Part shown: in pieces, positions 18,041 to 27,574 of the stretch
How the letters are laid out: each line of letters begins with the position of its first letter
Numbering within the stretch: the first letter of the stretch is position 1
Assembly: GCF_002797415.1 (NCBI RefSeq)
Contig: NZ_KZ454944.1
Span: 643,745-707,744 of the forward strand
Reading direction: 5' to 3'
DNA length: 64,000 nucleotides
From: Bacillus alkalisoli
Lineage (GTDB): Bacteria; Bacillota; Bacilli; Bacillales; Bacillaceae_I
Translations under genes and position numbers: made by a program
The notes under the pieces: model-generated
The model's database searches: none
What the model saw: the letters and a program-made list of their open reading frames with translations, nothing else
What the model was told of the DNA's origin: nothing

Positions 18041-18192
18041 CCGCTATTAATTTCCGCACAAGTCTTCGCTTTCCGCGGGGAGCGACGTGAGCCTCCTAGG
18101 CGTGCCGCCTGTGGGGTCTCCCGTTTCCCGCTTCTCCCGCAGGAGTCTCCGACTTGTGCGAAAATCAACCGCTAGATAGGAGTAATAGCGGC
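18041..18192. repeat. Family A element, copy 3 (short variant)
   Basis: Outer arms include CCGCTATTA and AATAGCGG, and inner arms TTTCCGCACAAGTC and GACTTGTGCG. The core has CTTTCCGCGGGGAGC, GTGGGGTCTC and CTCCCGCAGGAGTC but lacks the GGTTATTTTCAC..GTGAAAAAACC module. Confidence 0.8.
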
Positions 18193-18317
18193 AATTTTCT
18201 CTAATGAGATGAAAATTAGATGAAGAATGTAACTTTTCGTCATTGTCTTCGTAGTAATAGTTGTAATATTTTCATATAGTTTATAGGTAAGAGTCTCCGA
18301 GGGGGAGGTATGGGTAG

Positions 18318-18617
18318 ATGTGTAATAATGATAAGGTGATTGCTTCGTTATGTTATTTTAGTGTATTTTTCGCACCGTTTTTGTTGCCGATTGTTGTTTA
18401 TTTTATCGTCGATAACCGAGAAGTAAAAAGTCATGCACTAGCAAGCTTATGGTCACACATATTGCCGATGCTAGTTATTCCAATATTCATTTTAGGAGCA
18501 ATCGTATTCGATGCTATTCTAATAATCATAATTAGCTTTATCATCTCAGGACTAGTAACCATCATCGTCATCGTATGGAACGTAGTAAAAGGAATTCAAT
18601 TGTTAAGGCAATCATAA
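18318..18617 (+). CDS. DUF4870-like membrane protein
   Basis: 99 residues from ATG 18318, with GGGGGAGG upstream. Three membrane segments (about 8-30, 45-65 and 68-93) and the pattern YFSVFFAPFLLPIVVYFIVD..EVKSHALASLWSHILP, characteristic of the DUF4870 (Tic20-like) family of small bacterial membrane proteins. Function unknown. It lies between two family A repeats, upstream of yvlB. Confidence 0.7.
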   Translation: MCNNDKVIASLCYFSVFFAPFLLPIVVYFIVDNREVKSHALASLWSHILPMLVIPIFILGAIVFDAILIIIISFIISGLVTIIVIVWNVVKGIQLLRQS

Positions 18618-18694
18618 ATGAAGGTTCTTTTTAGAAGTAATAAAAATGATAGATGAAGTTAGCATAGCATAATCAATTCCAAAAACTAATTAAG

Positions 18695-18905
18695 TTGATG
18701 TTCGCTGTAGGTACGAGACTCCTCGAAAATGCATCCGCATTTTCTTCGTGCGATGTAACCGCTCTGTAGCATTCCTTATCCTGCGGTAGAAGTGCGTCAA
18801 GGGAGACCCCACAGGCCAATAGGCCGAGGAGTAGGTTTTTTCACGATAGTGAAAATAACCTTCCTGCGCCACCCGCGGAAAGCGAGTACCTACAGCGAAC
18901 ATCAA
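18695..18905. repeat. Family A element, copy 4 (long form with extra segment)
   Basis: Arms TTGATGTTCGCTGTAGGTAC and GTACCTACAGCGAACATCAA are perfect inverted repeats. Between GACTCCT and CCTGCGG there is an added segment of about 55 bp (CGAAAATGCATCCGC, then GCATTCCTTATC), also seen in copy 7 and the remnant at 1507. Confidence 0.85.
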
Positions 18906-18987
18906 CAGTTAGTAAGCAGATTTCCTATTATCTCAATAAGTTAACAAAGAGATTTAATAAGTAAATTATTGAAACGGAGGAATTAGA

Positions 18988-20100
18988 ATGCAAGAACGCA
19001 CAAGAATTTTGAAGCTTGTAGAAGAAGGTAAACTTACAGCAGAAGAGGCGATCATTTTATTAGAAAGCCTTGAGAAAGATAAAAAAGAAGCAGAACAGAA
19101 AAAAGAAGACATGATTACGGCACTATCTACAGAAGTATTACAAGAAGAACATTCTAAACAACACCACGGTTCCACAAACCAAAAACAAAGCACATCCTTT
19201 AAAAACAACATTTTAGAATTTGTAGAAAGTGCCCTGCAAAAAATTAAAGATGTCGACTTAGACTTCAACTTTGGTCCGTCTACGTCCATTCAACACATTT
19301 TCCAGCAGTCCAACGTGTACATCCAAGATATCGATGTAGATGTGGCAAATGGGCAAGTAAAAGTAGTGCCGTGGGATGAAAATGACGTTCGTATTGAATG
19401 TGATGCGAAAGTATATCACGTTGGGAACCAAGACGAAGCGCGCAAATCATTCCTTCAAGAAGTCCTATTTAGCATCGATTCTGGTAAATTGCGTTTTTCC
19501 GTACAAAAGAAACAACTAAAAGTGAACGCAACTGTATATGTACCAAAAACGGAATATCATAAGCTGACCGTTCGTATGTTTAATGGTCCGATTAACGGGG
19601 AAGGGTTAAATGTAGAAAAAGTAAAACTAAAGTCAGCAAACGGTTCTATCGCATTTAACTCTTTAACTAGTAAAGAAATTGAAGTAGAAACAGCTAACGG
19701 TCATATTAACTTACTAGATTGCAGTACAAAAGAGTTGGAAGCAGAGACGATTAACGGTATGATTAAAGTAACAGGATATACAGAAAAATTAGATGTGCAA
19801 AGTTTTAATGGAAACATCGTTACGGAGCTAAACGGTAATTGCCAATCTATTTTAGCGAAAACGAAAACTGGTAGTATTGACCTTTTCATTCCAACACATC
19901 AATCTGTCGAAGCAGAATTGAAATCCAACCTAGGAAGTTTTACATGTGAAGTGCCTGGAATGGATATAGTAGAAGAGAAAAATGAAGTCGTGCAAAAGCT
20001 TCTTCGTTTTAAAGCAAAAAAAGAAGGTATGGGACTAACGTATATTTTAGCGGAGTCTAACACAGGCTCTATTTTAATAAAACCAAATGAGGTGAAATAG
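18988..20100 (+). CDS. yvlB: YvlB/LiaX-like DUF4097 protein
   Basis: 370 residues, RBS GGAGG at ATG 18988. An N-terminal helical segment (MQERTRILKLVEEGKLTAEEA, about 1-40) typical of YvlB/LiaX, a charged linker, then a long repetitive beta domain (about 115-365) of DUF4097 type, with repeated strand patterns such as KVKLKSANGSIAF, EIEVETANGHINLL and ELEAETINGMIKV. First gene of a yvlBCD operon, which in bacilli belongs to the cell-envelope stress response (sigma-W in B. subtilis). Confidence 0.9.
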   Translation: MQERTRILKLVEEGKLTAEEAIILLESLEKDKKEAEQKKEDMITALSTEVLQEEHSKQHHGSTNQKQSTSFKNNILEFVESALQKIKDVDLDFNFGPSTSIQHIFQQSNVYIQDIDVDVANGQVKVVPWDENDVRIECDAKVYHVGNQDEARKSFLQEVLFSIDSGKLRFSVQKKQLKVNATVYVPKTEYHKLTVRMFNGPINGEGLNVEKVKLKSANGSIAFNSLTSKEIEVETANGHINLLDCSTKELEAETINGMIKVTGYTEKLDVQSFNGNIVTELNGNCQSILAKTKTGSIDLFIPTHQSVEAELKSNLGSFTCEVPGMDIVEEKNEVVQKLLRFKAKKEGMGLTYILAESNTGSILIKPNEVK

Positions 20101-20304
20101 ATGAAACGATTAATACGTTCGAAAACAGACCGCAAACTAGCTGGTGTTATAGGAGGTCTTGCACAATATTTAGGAATGGACTCCAGCCTTTTGCGTGTCA
20201 TTTATGTCATTTTAGCAATAGTTACAACCGGATTCCCTCTAGTTTTAGCATATTTCATCATGATTTTCATCATGCCAAATGAAGAGGATGTTATACGTCC
20301 ATGA
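20101..20304 (+). CDS. yvlC: PspC domain protein YvlC
   Basis: 67 residues starting immediately after the yvlB stop. PspC core: KLAGVIGGLAQYLGMDSSLLRVIYVIL, then a hydrophobic segment ending in a charged tail. PspC-domain proteins sense or respond to envelope damage. Overlaps yvlD by 4 bp. Confidence 0.9.
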   Translation: MKRLIRSKTDRKLAGVIGGLAQYLGMDSSLLRVIYVILAIVTTGFPLVLAYFIMIFIMPNEEDVIRP

Positions 20305-20645
20305 AATGGATCGCTAGCTTAATTCTCAACGCACTCGTACTAATGTTAGTGGCGACCGTATTCTCAGGGTTCGAAATAAGTGGCTTCGGAGCAGCCATTA
20401 TTGCCAGTGTTATTTTAGCTGTACTAAACACCATTGTTCGACCGATTTTAGTCTTACTAACGCTTCCGGTAACTTTTGTAACACTAGGGCTTTTCTTATT
20501 CGTCATCAACGCGATTACGTTAATGTTAACGGCAACATTAATGGGAGACGCTTTTAATATTAGTGGATTTGGTTTAGCAATCATCGCTGCCATTGTTATC
20601 TCATTGCTTAACATGATTATACAAAGCTTTATTAAGAAAAAATAA
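20301..20645 (+). CDS. yvlD: Phage-holin-family-4 type membrane protein YvlD
   Basis: 114 residues with four membrane segments. The pattern LNTIVRPILVLLTLPVTFVTLGLF is typical of the YvlD/holin-4 superfamily. Coupled to yvlC through an ATGA overlap. Probably works with YvlB and YvlC at the membrane; no true holin function is implied. Confidence 0.9.
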   Translation: MKWIASLILNALVLMLVATVFSGFEISGFGAAIIASVILAVLNTIVRPILVLLTLPVTFVTLGLFLFVINAITLMLTATLMGDAFNISGFGLAIIAAIVISLLNMIIQSFIKKK

Positions 20646-20680
20646 GGGTATCGGCTAAATTCTAGCCGAGCCCTTTTATT
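20644..20680 (+). terminator. Terminator after yvlBCD
   Basis: AAGGG..TCGGCTA and TAGCCGA.CCCTT form a strong stem with loop AATTC, followed by TTATTT. Confidence 0.85.
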
Positions 20681-20782
20681 TATTACTTTAATAAAAAGTG
20701 TTAAAATGAAAGATAGATTTTTAAGTAGTATTTTCTTACATTAAATAGGTGGGGGACTGGCCCCCTAGAAAAGGAGACTCAA

Positions 20783-21718
20783 ATGCCAAAAGTCCGCACA
20801 AAAGACTTAATCGAAAAGTTCCAATTCGAAGTGGTAAGTGGTGAAGAAGGGACAAATCGCCCTATTAGCACAAGTGATATTTCACGACCAGGAATTGAAT
20901 TGGCTGGTTATTTTACATATTACCCTTCAGAGCGCATTCAACTGCTCGGGAAAACTGAGCTATCCTTTTTTGACCGTTTAACAGACGCAGAAAAACGCGA
21001 CAGAATGAATAAGTTATGTACTGATATCACACCAGGTATTATCGTTTCACGCGACATGGATGTTCCACAAGAACTCATTGACGCATCCAAAACAGAAGGC
21101 GTACCAATTATGCGCTCGAAAATGAAAACAACAAAGCTTTCGAGTCATTTAACAAATTACTTAGAAAGTAAACTAGCGCCAACAACTGCTATCCACGGTG
21201 TATTAGTGGATATTTACGGAGTAGGCGTACTAATTACCGGAAAAAGCGGTGTAGGTAAAAGTGAAACAGCGCTAGAACTAGTAAAGCGTGGCCATCGACT
21301 CGTAGCGGACGACTGTGTAGAAATTCGTCAAGAAGACATAGGAACGCTAATCGGTAACTCGCCAGAATTAATTGAACATTTACTGGAAATCCGCGGCTTA
21401 GGAATTATAAATGTTATGACATTGTTCGGAGCTGGTGCCGTTCGAAGCTACAAACGTATTACCCTTATCATTAATTTAGAACTGTGGGACAAAAACAAGC
21501 AGTACGACAGAGTCGGTCTTGATGAAGAAACAATGAAAATTATTGATTCAGATGTTACGAAGTTAACCGTACCAGTACGACCTGGACGAAACTTGGCGGT
21601 CATTATAGAAGTTGCGGCGATGAACTTCCGCTTAAAACGAATGGGATTCAACGCTGCTGAACAGTTTTCCAATCGTCTAGCTGGAGTTATTAACAACGCT
21701 GGCGACAACGAAGATTAA
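20783..21718 (+). CDS. hprK: HPr kinase/phosphorylase
   Basis: 311 residues, RBS AAAAGGAG. N-terminal domain, then Walker [10 protein letters not shown] and the HprK signature [20 protein letters not shown]. Phosphorylates or dephosphorylates Ser46 of HPr and Crh (crh is at 39766), driving carbon catabolite control through CcpA. A small GC hairpin (GGGGG/CCCCC, 20751-20765) sits just ahead of the RBS. Followed by lgt in the conserved hprK-lgt-yvoD-ppaX-yvoF operon. Confidence 0.97.
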   Translation: MPKVRTKDLIEKFQFEVVSGEEGTNRPISTSDISRPGIELAGYFTYYPSERIQLLGKTELSFFDRLTDAEKRDRMNKLCTDITPGIIVSRDMDVPQELIDASKTEGVPIMRSKMKTTKLSSHLTNYLESKLAPTTAIHGVLVDIYGVGVLITGKSGVGKSETALELVKRGHRLVADDCVEIRQEDIGTLIGNSPELIEHLLEIRGLGIINVMTLFGAGAVRSYKRITLIINLELWDKNKQYDRVGLDEETMKIIDSDVTKLTVPVRPGRNLAVIIEVAAMNFRLKRMGFNAAEQFSNRLAGVINNAGDNED

Positions 21719-21730
21719 GGGGGATAAATC

Positions 21731-22546
21731 ATGCTACTTGGAAACATTGAGCCATTAAATCCAATATTATTGGATTTAGGCATTTTACGAGTGTACTGGT
21801 ACGGTTTTATTATTGGAGCGGGGGCCTTACTAGGGCTATGGATCGCAACGAAAGAGGCAGAACGCCATGGCCTACAAAAAGACTTAATGGTAGACCTTGT
21901 ATTGTTCGCTATTCCAATTGCCATTCTTTCCGCCCGATTATATTATGTTATTTTTAAATGGGACCATTACTCCCAAAACCTTGGAGACATTTTCAAAATT
22001 TGGGAAGGTGGACTAGCCATTCACGGTGGTTTAATCGGTGCTGTCATAACTGCCATTATTTTTACAAAAGTCCGCAACGTTTCATTTTGGAAAATAGCAG
22101 ATATTGCTGCCCCTAGTATTATTCTAGGGCAAGCCATCGGTCGATGGGGTAACTTCATGAATCAAGAGGCACACGGCGGCCCAGTGACACGTGAATTTTT
22201 AGAAAGCCTTCATTTACCTCAATTTATTGTAAACCAAATGTACATTGAAGGAACGTATTATCACCCGACATTTTTATATGAATCTATCTGGAACTTAATT
22301 GGCTTTGCGGCGCTTTTACTGTTACGTAAAGTTAACTTACGCCGTGGTGAATTGTTCTTAACGTATGTTATTTGGTATTCGGTTGGTCGTTACTTTATTG
22401 AGGATCTACGAACAGACAGCTTAATGCTAACAGAAACGTTACGTGTAGCTCAGTCCATTTCGATAGCACTTATCATAGGAGCAGTAGCGATGATTGTTTA
22501 TCGCCGCATGTCAGGTAAAGCGGATAAACACTATTTAGACGCTTAA
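21731..22546 (+). CDS. lgt: Prolipoprotein diacylglyceryl transferase
   Basis: 271 residues with seven likely membrane segments and the family signature [15 protein letters not shown]; preceded by AAGGGGG. Transfers diacylglycerol to the lipobox Cys of prolipoproteins such as the one at 11751. Confidence 0.97.
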   Translation: MLLGNIEPLNPILLDLGILRVYWYGFIIGAGALLGLWIATKEAERHGLQKDLMVDLVLFAIPIAILSARLYYVIFKWDHYSQNLGDIFKIWEGGLAIHGGLIGAVITAIIFTKVRNVSFWKIADIAAPSIILGQAIGRWGNFMNQEAHGGPVTREFLESLHLPQFIVNQMYIEGTYYHPTFLYESIWNLIGFAALLLLRKVNLRRGELFLTYVIWYSVGRYFIEDLRTDSLMLTETLRVAQSISIALIIGAVAMIVYRRMSGKADKHYLDA

Positions 22547-22555
22547 ATTTATTAA

Positions 22556-22747
22556 GACCATTTGGGATAATAAAATAGTGCAAAGTGGTCGTGAGAGCTG
22601 TAATAAAGACCATCTCGGCCTTGAAAATAGGTCAAGATGTCCGATAAGCCGTTATAAAGACCATCTTGGCATCGAAAAAAGGACAAGATGGTTGTGAGAG
22701 CTATAATGAAGACCACTTTGATCCCCAAAAAAGAACAAAATGGTCTT
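22556..22747. repeat. Array of four tandem hairpins, 51-52 bp pitch
   Basis: Units start at 22556, 22608, 22659 and 22711 with GACCA(T/C). Each unit has a left arm like GACCATCTTG, an A-rich loop and a right arm like CAAGATGGTT, then a spacer such as GTGAGAGCTATAATGAA. Arms vary together between units (GACCATTTG with CAAAGTGGTC; GACCATCTTG with CAAGATGGTT). Lies between lgt and yvoD. Confidence 0.8.
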
Positions 22748-22828
22748 AATTGAGAAAATGCAACGTAAAACAGCTATTTTAAATACCTATCCAAATAGAA
22801 ATATCAACCACAAGGAGAGAAACGAGCC

Positions 22829-23773
22829 ATGAAACAGACAATAAAAGATGGGCTCAAGGTTGGCTTGCACACAACATGGACGCTTGGGAAAGTAATCTTC
22901 CCAATCACCATTTTAGTTGGTGTATTACAACATACACCAGTCCTACAATTTATCATTGATTTTATTGCACCATTTATGGGGATTTTCGGCCTCTCTGGTG
23001 AAGCAGCCATTCCACTTGTCGTCGGAAACTTCTTAAACCTATACGCCGGAATAGGAGCAATATTAACACTAGAACTAACAGTCAAAGAAGTATTCATACT
23101 AGCTGTTATGCTCTCTTTCTCACACAATCTATTAGTAGAATCAACGGTAGCAGCCAAAGTAGGTATCAAAATTTGGGTTATCTTAACCGTACGTCTAGGC
23201 TTAGCGATTTTCTCCGCGATCATCATTAACCTTGCATGGAAAGGTGGCGGCGAGATCGCCCAATACGGACTTATCACTGCAAGTGAAGAAAAAATTACGG
23301 GCTATCTACCAATACTCATGGATGCTGTGCAAAAGGGATTGATGGGTGTTTTTCAACTAGCCTTGATCGTTATACCATTAATGGTCGCTGTCCAATTTTT
23401 TAAAGACCTTGGTTGGCTACAAAAATTTTCGAAATGGATGGCGCCATTCACACGAATGCTTGGGATGAATGAAAACACGTCAACAACGCTAGCTGCAGGT
23501 TTAATGATCGGCCTTGCGTACGGAGCGGGAATGATGATTCAAGCTGTAAAAGAAGACGGAGTGAGCAAAAGAGACATTACATTAGCATTTATTTTCCTTG
23601 TAGCCTGTCACGCTGTCATCGAAGATACGTTAATTTTCATACCACTAGGCATACCAATATGGCCATTACTACTCATTCGAGTCGTAACGGCGGTTATATT
23701 AACAATCCTTGTCGCGTTCATTTGGAAACGCGTCGAAGTGGGAAAAAGAAAGGAAGCCGTATATGACCATTAA
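22829..23773 (+). CDS. yvoD: Nucleoside-recognition domain membrane protein YvoD
   Basis: 314 residues, RBS AAGGAGAG. Two halves, each with gate/nucleoside-recognition type segments ([20 protein letters not shown], and [16 protein letters not shown]), multi-pass membrane, similar in layout to SpmA/SpmB-like proteins. Substrate unknown. Position lgt-yvoD-ppaX matches B. subtilis; the 3' end overlaps ppaX by 11 bp. Confidence 0.88.
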   Translation: MKQTIKDGLKVGLHTTWTLGKVIFPITILVGVLQHTPVLQFIIDFIAPFMGIFGLSGEAAIPLVVGNFLNLYAGIGAILTLELTVKEVFILAVMLSFSHNLLVESTVAAKVGIKIWVILTVRLGLAIFSAIIINLAWKGGGEIAQYGLITASEEKITGYLPILMDAVQKGLMGVFQLALIVIPLMVAVQFFKDLGWLQKFSKWMAPFTRMLGMNENTSTTLAAGLMIGLAYGAGMMIQAVKEDGVSKRDITLAFIFLVACHAVIEDTLIFIPLGIPIWPLLLIRVVTAVILTILVAFIWKRVEVGKRKEAVYDH

Positions 23774-24410
23774 TACCGTTTTATTTGATTTAGATGGAAC
23801 TTTAATTGATACAAATGATTTAATCATTACATCTTTTTTACACACTTTGGACCACTATTATCCAGGTCAATATCATCGTGAAGATATACTAGAATTCATT
23901 GGTCCACCATTGTACGACACGTTCGTCACCATGGATAAAGACCGTGTAGAAGAAATGATCACGCATTACCGTGAATTCAATTTGGCCAAACACGATGAAC
24001 TTGTAAAGGAGTTTGACGGTGTTTTTGAAACCGTACAAACATTGCATGAAAAAGGATTGAAGCTAGGTATCGTCACTTCTAAAATGAGCCCAGCTGTTAT
24101 TATGGGCTTAAAGTTAACGAAGCTAGATCAGTTTTTCGATGTGGTTGTTGCGCTCGATCATGTTACAAAAGCAAAGCCAGACCCAGAGCCAATTCAGATT
24201 GCTTTAGAGCAATTAGGCTCTAAACCGGAAGAAGCGATCATGGTAGGTGACAATCATCACGACATATTGTCTGGAAAAAATGCCGGAACGAAAACAGCTG
24301 CTGTTAGCTGGACGTTGAGAGGGGTTGAATACTTACAACAATTCGAGCCCGATTACGTACTTATGCACATGGCCGATTTATTGCCAATCGTAGGAGTGGA
24401 AAAAGCGTGA
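23763..24410 (+). CDS. ppaX: Pyrophosphatase PpaX (HAD family)
   Basis: 215 residues from ATG 23763, preceded by AAAGGAAG; the frame extends upstream but only into yvoD. HAD motifs: [12 protein letters not shown], a lysine in KAKPDP, and GDNHHDI. Hydrolyses the pyrophosphate released by HprK-catalysed HPr-Ser46 dephosphorylation, which explains co-transcription with hprK. Confidence 0.95.
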   Translation: MTINTVLFDLDGTLIDTNDLIITSFLHTLDHYYPGQYHREDILEFIGPPLYDTFVTMDKDRVEEMITHYREFNLAKHDELVKEFDGVFETVQTLHEKGLKLGIVTSKMSPAVIMGLKLTKLDQFFDVVVALDHVTKAKPDPEPIQIALEQLGSKPEEAIMVGDNHHDILSGKNAGTKTAAVSWTLRGVEYLQQFEPDYVLMHMADLLPIVGVEKA

Positions 24411-24910
24411 GACGAACAACACGTTTTCCTGTAGAAGGGGCGAACTCCCTTTGGCATGTTTATAAGACCGTTCCATTTTTTAAAGTAGTAAAAAACTTCG
24501 TCGTCATCCAACTAGCAAGATACACGCCATTCTTAGGCATGAAAAACTGGCTATATCGCAAGTTGTTACGTATGAATGTTGGTGAACAAACATCGTTTGC
24601 CTTAATGGTCATGCTCGATGTGATGTTCCCGGAAAAAATATCAGTCGGTCGCAACACCGTAATCGGCTATAACACAACCATTCTTGCTCATGAATATTTA
24701 ATAAAAGAATATAGACTTGGGGATGTAGTGATTGGTGATGAAGTATTAATCGGAGCAAATACCACCATATTACCTGGAGTTATTATAGGGGATGGAGCGA
24801 TTGTTTCAGCGGGTACGCTCGTCCATAAAGATGTTCCTGCAGGAGCATTTGTTGGTGGGAATCCGATGCAAGTTATTTATACAAAAGAAGAAATGGAACA
24901 ACGAGGTTAA
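24407..24910 (+). CDS. yvoF: Hexapeptide-repeat acetyltransferase YvoF
   Basis: 167 residues, GTG start overlapping the ppaX stop (GTGA). Left-handed beta-helix hexapeptide repeats ([20 protein letters not shown], then [22 protein letters not shown]). Member of the maltose/galactoside O-acetyltransferase group; acceptor unknown. Last gene of the hprK operon. Confidence 0.9.
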   Translation: MRRTTRFPVEGANSLWHVYKTVPFFKVVKNFVVIQLARYTPFLGMKNWLYRKLLRMNVGEQTSFALMVMLDVMFPEKISVGRNTVIGYNTTILAHEYLIKEYRLGDVVIGDEVLIGANTTILPGVIIGDGAIVSAGTLVHKDVPAGAFVGGNPMQVIYTKEEMEQRG

Positions 24911-24919
24911 TTTTGAGTG

Positions 24920-24951
24920 AAGACAAGTACAATTGATGCTTGTCTTTTTTT
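24920..24951 (+). terminator. Terminator after yvoF
   Basis: AGACAAG and CTTGTCT form the stem, followed by seven T. Confidence 0.85.
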
Positions 24952-25082
24952 AATGTCCAGACAACCACCACAAAGTTGGCACGCACACAAGATAATAGCC
25001 TACTGCTATTACCCCAACAAAGTATAAGAGCCGAAAAAATCCGTCAAAAGAAAATAGCGTGCCATAATTAAAATAATTAATC

Positions 25083-25592
25083 TTAAGGTTCTAGTCTTTT
25101 TTCAATATTATTAATTCTTACTTCGTGGTTGGCCACTTTAGAGTTCAAGTAATTAAAATCGATTCTGGAGTTTCTAAGGTCTTCAGCAATAATTTCAAAA
25201 TTACTCGTATGCTCATCGATTTTATTCTCTAAATATCTAAAATTACTTCTCATTTCAGAAGCAAAATTGTCAATCTTCTCCTCAATTCTAACTTCAAAAG
25301 TATCAAACCTACTCTCAAGAGTATCGAACCTGTTTTCGAGTGTATCAAATCTACCTTCGAGCGTATCGAATCTACCTTCGAGTGCATCAAATCTACCTTC
25401 AAGTGTATCGAATCTACCCTCGAGCGTATCGAATCTACCTTCGAGTGCATCAAATCTACCTTCAAGAATATCGAATCTACCCTCGAGTGTATCAAATCGA
25501 CTTTCTAAAGAATCAAAACGACTTTCTAATTTATCAATTCTCTTGTTAATTCCCTGCACTTCCGTCAATATAGCCTTCAACATCTCTTCCAT
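25083..25592 (-). CDS. Heptad-repeat coiled-coil protein
   Basis: 169 residues from ATG 25592, behind a perfect AAGGAGGTGAG. Residues about 18-100 are near-identical heptads of the type LEGRFDT or LESRFDT (about 12 copies), encoded by a 21-bp tandem DNA repeat in which alternate units differ in a few codons. The C-terminal 65 residues are a less regular coiled coil (IEEKIDNFASEMRSNFRYLE). No membrane segment or signal. Resembles widespread Bacillus coiled-coil proteins of unknown function. Copy number of the heptads is likely to vary between strains. Confidence 0.8.
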   Translation of the reverse strand: MEEMLKAILTEVQGINKRIDKLESRFDSLESRFDTLEGRFDILEGRFDALEGRFDTLEGRFDTLEGRFDALEGRFDTLEGRFDTLENRFDTLESRFDTFEVRIEEKIDNFASEMRSNFRYLENKIDEHTSNFEIIAEDLRNSRIDFNYLNSKVANHEVRINNIEKRLEP

Positions 25593-25708
25593 TTTTCTCA
25601 CCTCCTTTTGCAAAATTATAACATAAACCACTAATAGTTTGGACAAAATTAGACCTGTAAAAAAGGTATTTCTTCACAAAACAGTTACTATAACTTGAAT
25701 ATGTAATT

Positions 25709-25736
25709 TTAACATGTTAACATATTAGCATGCTAA
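25709..25736. promoter_or_regulatory. Paired palindromes in the his operon promoter region
   Basis: TTAACATGTTAA (25709-25720) and TTAGCATGCTAA (25725-25736) are both perfect 12-bp palindromes with centres 16 bp apart. A weak promoter (TTGAAT 25695, TAACAT 25718, 17-bp spacer) would place its -10 within the first palindrome. Suggests a repressor operator for the his operon. Confidence 0.5.
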
Positions 25737-25776
25737 AGGATTTAGAAAATTCCATTCAACTAAAGGACGTGTTTTC

Positions 25777-26961
25777 ATGTCAAAGCCATTTATGTTTGAA
25801 AAACCACTCGGAATGCGCGACACGCTTCCGTCTCTATATGAAGACAAAAAACAACTGAAAAACACACTATCCACAGAAATCAATAACTGGGGCTACCAAT
25901 TCATCCAAACACCAACACTCGAATTTTACGAAACGATTGGTCAGGCATCAGCCATCTTAGACCGTCAACTTTTCAAACTGCTAGACCAACAAGGACATAC
26001 ATTAGTTCTGCGCTCAGACATGACCGCACCAATCGCACGAGTAGCAGCATCACGACTGCTTCAAAACCGGATTCCCCTTCGCCTAGCATATGAAGCACCC
26101 GTATTCAGGGCTCAACAACGTGAAGCAGGAAGGCCAGCAGAATTTGAGCAAATGGGAGTAGAATGTGTCGGTGATCCGTCACCAAGCGCCGATGCAGAAA
26201 TGATCGCTCTGCTCGTTTCCCTTTTACAACAAGCAGGCTTAACAACATTTACGATTGCGATTGGCCATATCGGCTTTGTACAAAAACTACTGCGCTCTAT
26301 TTTAGGAACAGAAAAACGCGCTGCAACTTTAAGGAAATTCCTTTATGAGAAAAACTATGTCGGATATCGCGAGCATTTGCAAAGCTTGTCCTTGTCCTCG
26401 ATAGATGAGAGTAGACTGATGCAACTCTTACAAGTGAAGGGTGATAAAACAAAGCTAGCCATTGCAGCCGAATTAGTAGAAGAAACAACATGGAAAGAAC
26501 TAGAGGAAATAAAAACGTTATTTACTCTACTAGAGTCGTACGGAGTGGCAGATTACGTCAAACTTGATTTTACCCTCGTTGCCCATATGAACTACTATAC
26601 GGGAATTATTTTTGAAGCATACGCAGAAAACGTACCATACCCAATCGGAAACGGGGGCCGCTACGATCAATTGTATGAGAAGTTTGACCAACCTGATATT
26701 TCTGCTACGGGGTTTGGTTTATACATAGACCGCCTCCTAGAAGCGAAAGGTACTAACGGAAAAACTCCCGAGGTACACTGCGTTATTTTTAGTAAAGAAC
26801 GAATAGAAGAAGCACTACAGTTTACAATAATGAAAAGAAGGGACGGGGAACGAGTTGTCATGCAAGACATTTCAGGAGTACAAAACGTCGATGCCTTCAC
26901 GAACAGCTACGATAAAGTCTCTTTCTTTATAGGTAAAGAAAAAGAGGTGCTGTCTACATGA
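25777..26961 (+). CDS. hisZ: ATP phosphoribosyltransferase regulatory subunit HisZ
   Basis: 394 residues, RBS AAAGGACG. Histidyl-tRNA synthetase catalytic-core paralogue: motif 1 region [17 protein letters not shown], motif 2 like [20 protein letters not shown], then a C-terminal region ending in [12 protein letters not shown]. Lacks the HisRS anticodon-binding domain. Required with the short-form HisG below; the first gene of the his operon. Overlaps hisG by 4 bp. Confidence 0.95.
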   Translation: MSKPFMFEKPLGMRDTLPSLYEDKKQLKNTLSTEINNWGYQFIQTPTLEFYETIGQASAILDRQLFKLLDQQGHTLVLRSDMTAPIARVAASRLLQNRIPLRLAYEAPVFRAQQREAGRPAEFEQMGVECVGDPSPSADAEMIALLVSLLQQAGLTTFTIAIGHIGFVQKLLRSILGTEKRAATLRKFLYEKNYVGYREHLQSLSLSSIDESRLMQLLQVKGDKTKLAIAAELVEETTWKELEEIKTLFTLLESYGVADYVKLDFTLVAHMNYYTGIIFEAYAENVPYPIGNGGRYDQLYEKFDQPDISATGFGLYIDRLLEAKGTNGKTPEVHCVIFSKERIEEALQFTIMKRRDGERVVMQDISGVQNVDAFTNSYDKVSFFIGKEKEVLST

Positions 26962-27569
26962 TTACGTTTGCCATGCCTAAAGGGCGTATTTTAGATGACG
27001 CTATTCAACTATTGATAGATGCCGGTTACAACGTTCCGAATGATATAGAGGATAGTAGAAAGTTAATTATCGACATTCCCGAGGAAGAATTCCGATTTAT
27101 ACTCGCAAAACCGATGGATGTTGTGACATATGTGGAGCATGGTGTTGCCGACGTTGGAATTGCAGGGAAAGATGTTATGCTCGAAGAACAACGCGATGTG
27201 TACGAATTGCTAGATTTAAATATTAGCCCTTGTTACCTAGCAGAAGCTGGCGTTCCAGGGAGCACTTGGGATGAAGTCTCGCCAAAAATTGCGACAAAAT
27301 ATCCGAATGTTGCCTCCAATTTTTACAGACAAAAAGGAATGCAAGTGGAAATCGTAAAACTAAACGGATCCATCGAACTTGCTCCACTAATCGGGCTTGT
27401 AGATAGAATCGTAGATATTGTATCAACAGGGAGAACGTTAAAAGAGAACGGATTAGTAGAATTCGACAAACTCGTATCTATCACATCAAGGCTTATTGTG
27501 AACCCAGTAAGTTACCGTCTTAAAGAAAAAAAAATCAATGAACTAGTAGAACGACTGGCGAAGAGGTGA
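26958..27569 (+). CDS. hisG: ATP phosphoribosyltransferase catalytic subunit, short form
   Basis: 203 residues, the short form without the regulatory C-terminal domain, consistent with hisZ next to it. Shows [11 protein letters not shown] near the start and the PRPP-binding segment [20 protein letters not shown]. First committed step of histidine synthesis (ATP plus PRPP to PR-ATP). ATGA overlap with hisZ. Confidence 0.97.
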   Translation: MITFAMPKGRILDDAIQLLIDAGYNVPNDIEDSRKLIIDIPEEEFRFILAKPMDVVTYVEHGVADVGIAGKDVMLEEQRDVYELLDLNISPCYLAEAGVPGSTWDEVSPKIATKYPNVASNFYRQKGMQVEIVKLNGSIELAPLIGLVDRIVDIVSTGRTLKENGLVEFDKLVSITSRLIVNPVSYRLKEKKINELVERLAKR

Positions 27570-27574
27570 TAGAA

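Noticed and set aside
22556-22747. CRISPR array
   Set aside because: Four units only, each an inverted repeat with conserved spacer parts; no cas genes.
25250-25626. Alternative frames over the coiled-coil gene on both strands
   Set aside because: Periodic shadows of the 21-bp coding repeat; only the minus-strand frame at 25083-25592 has a strong RBS and sensible coiled-coil content.
25646-25777. T-box riboswitch controlling the his operon
   Set aside because: Only about 130 bp separate the start codons and no T-box or specifier-loop sequence is seen.
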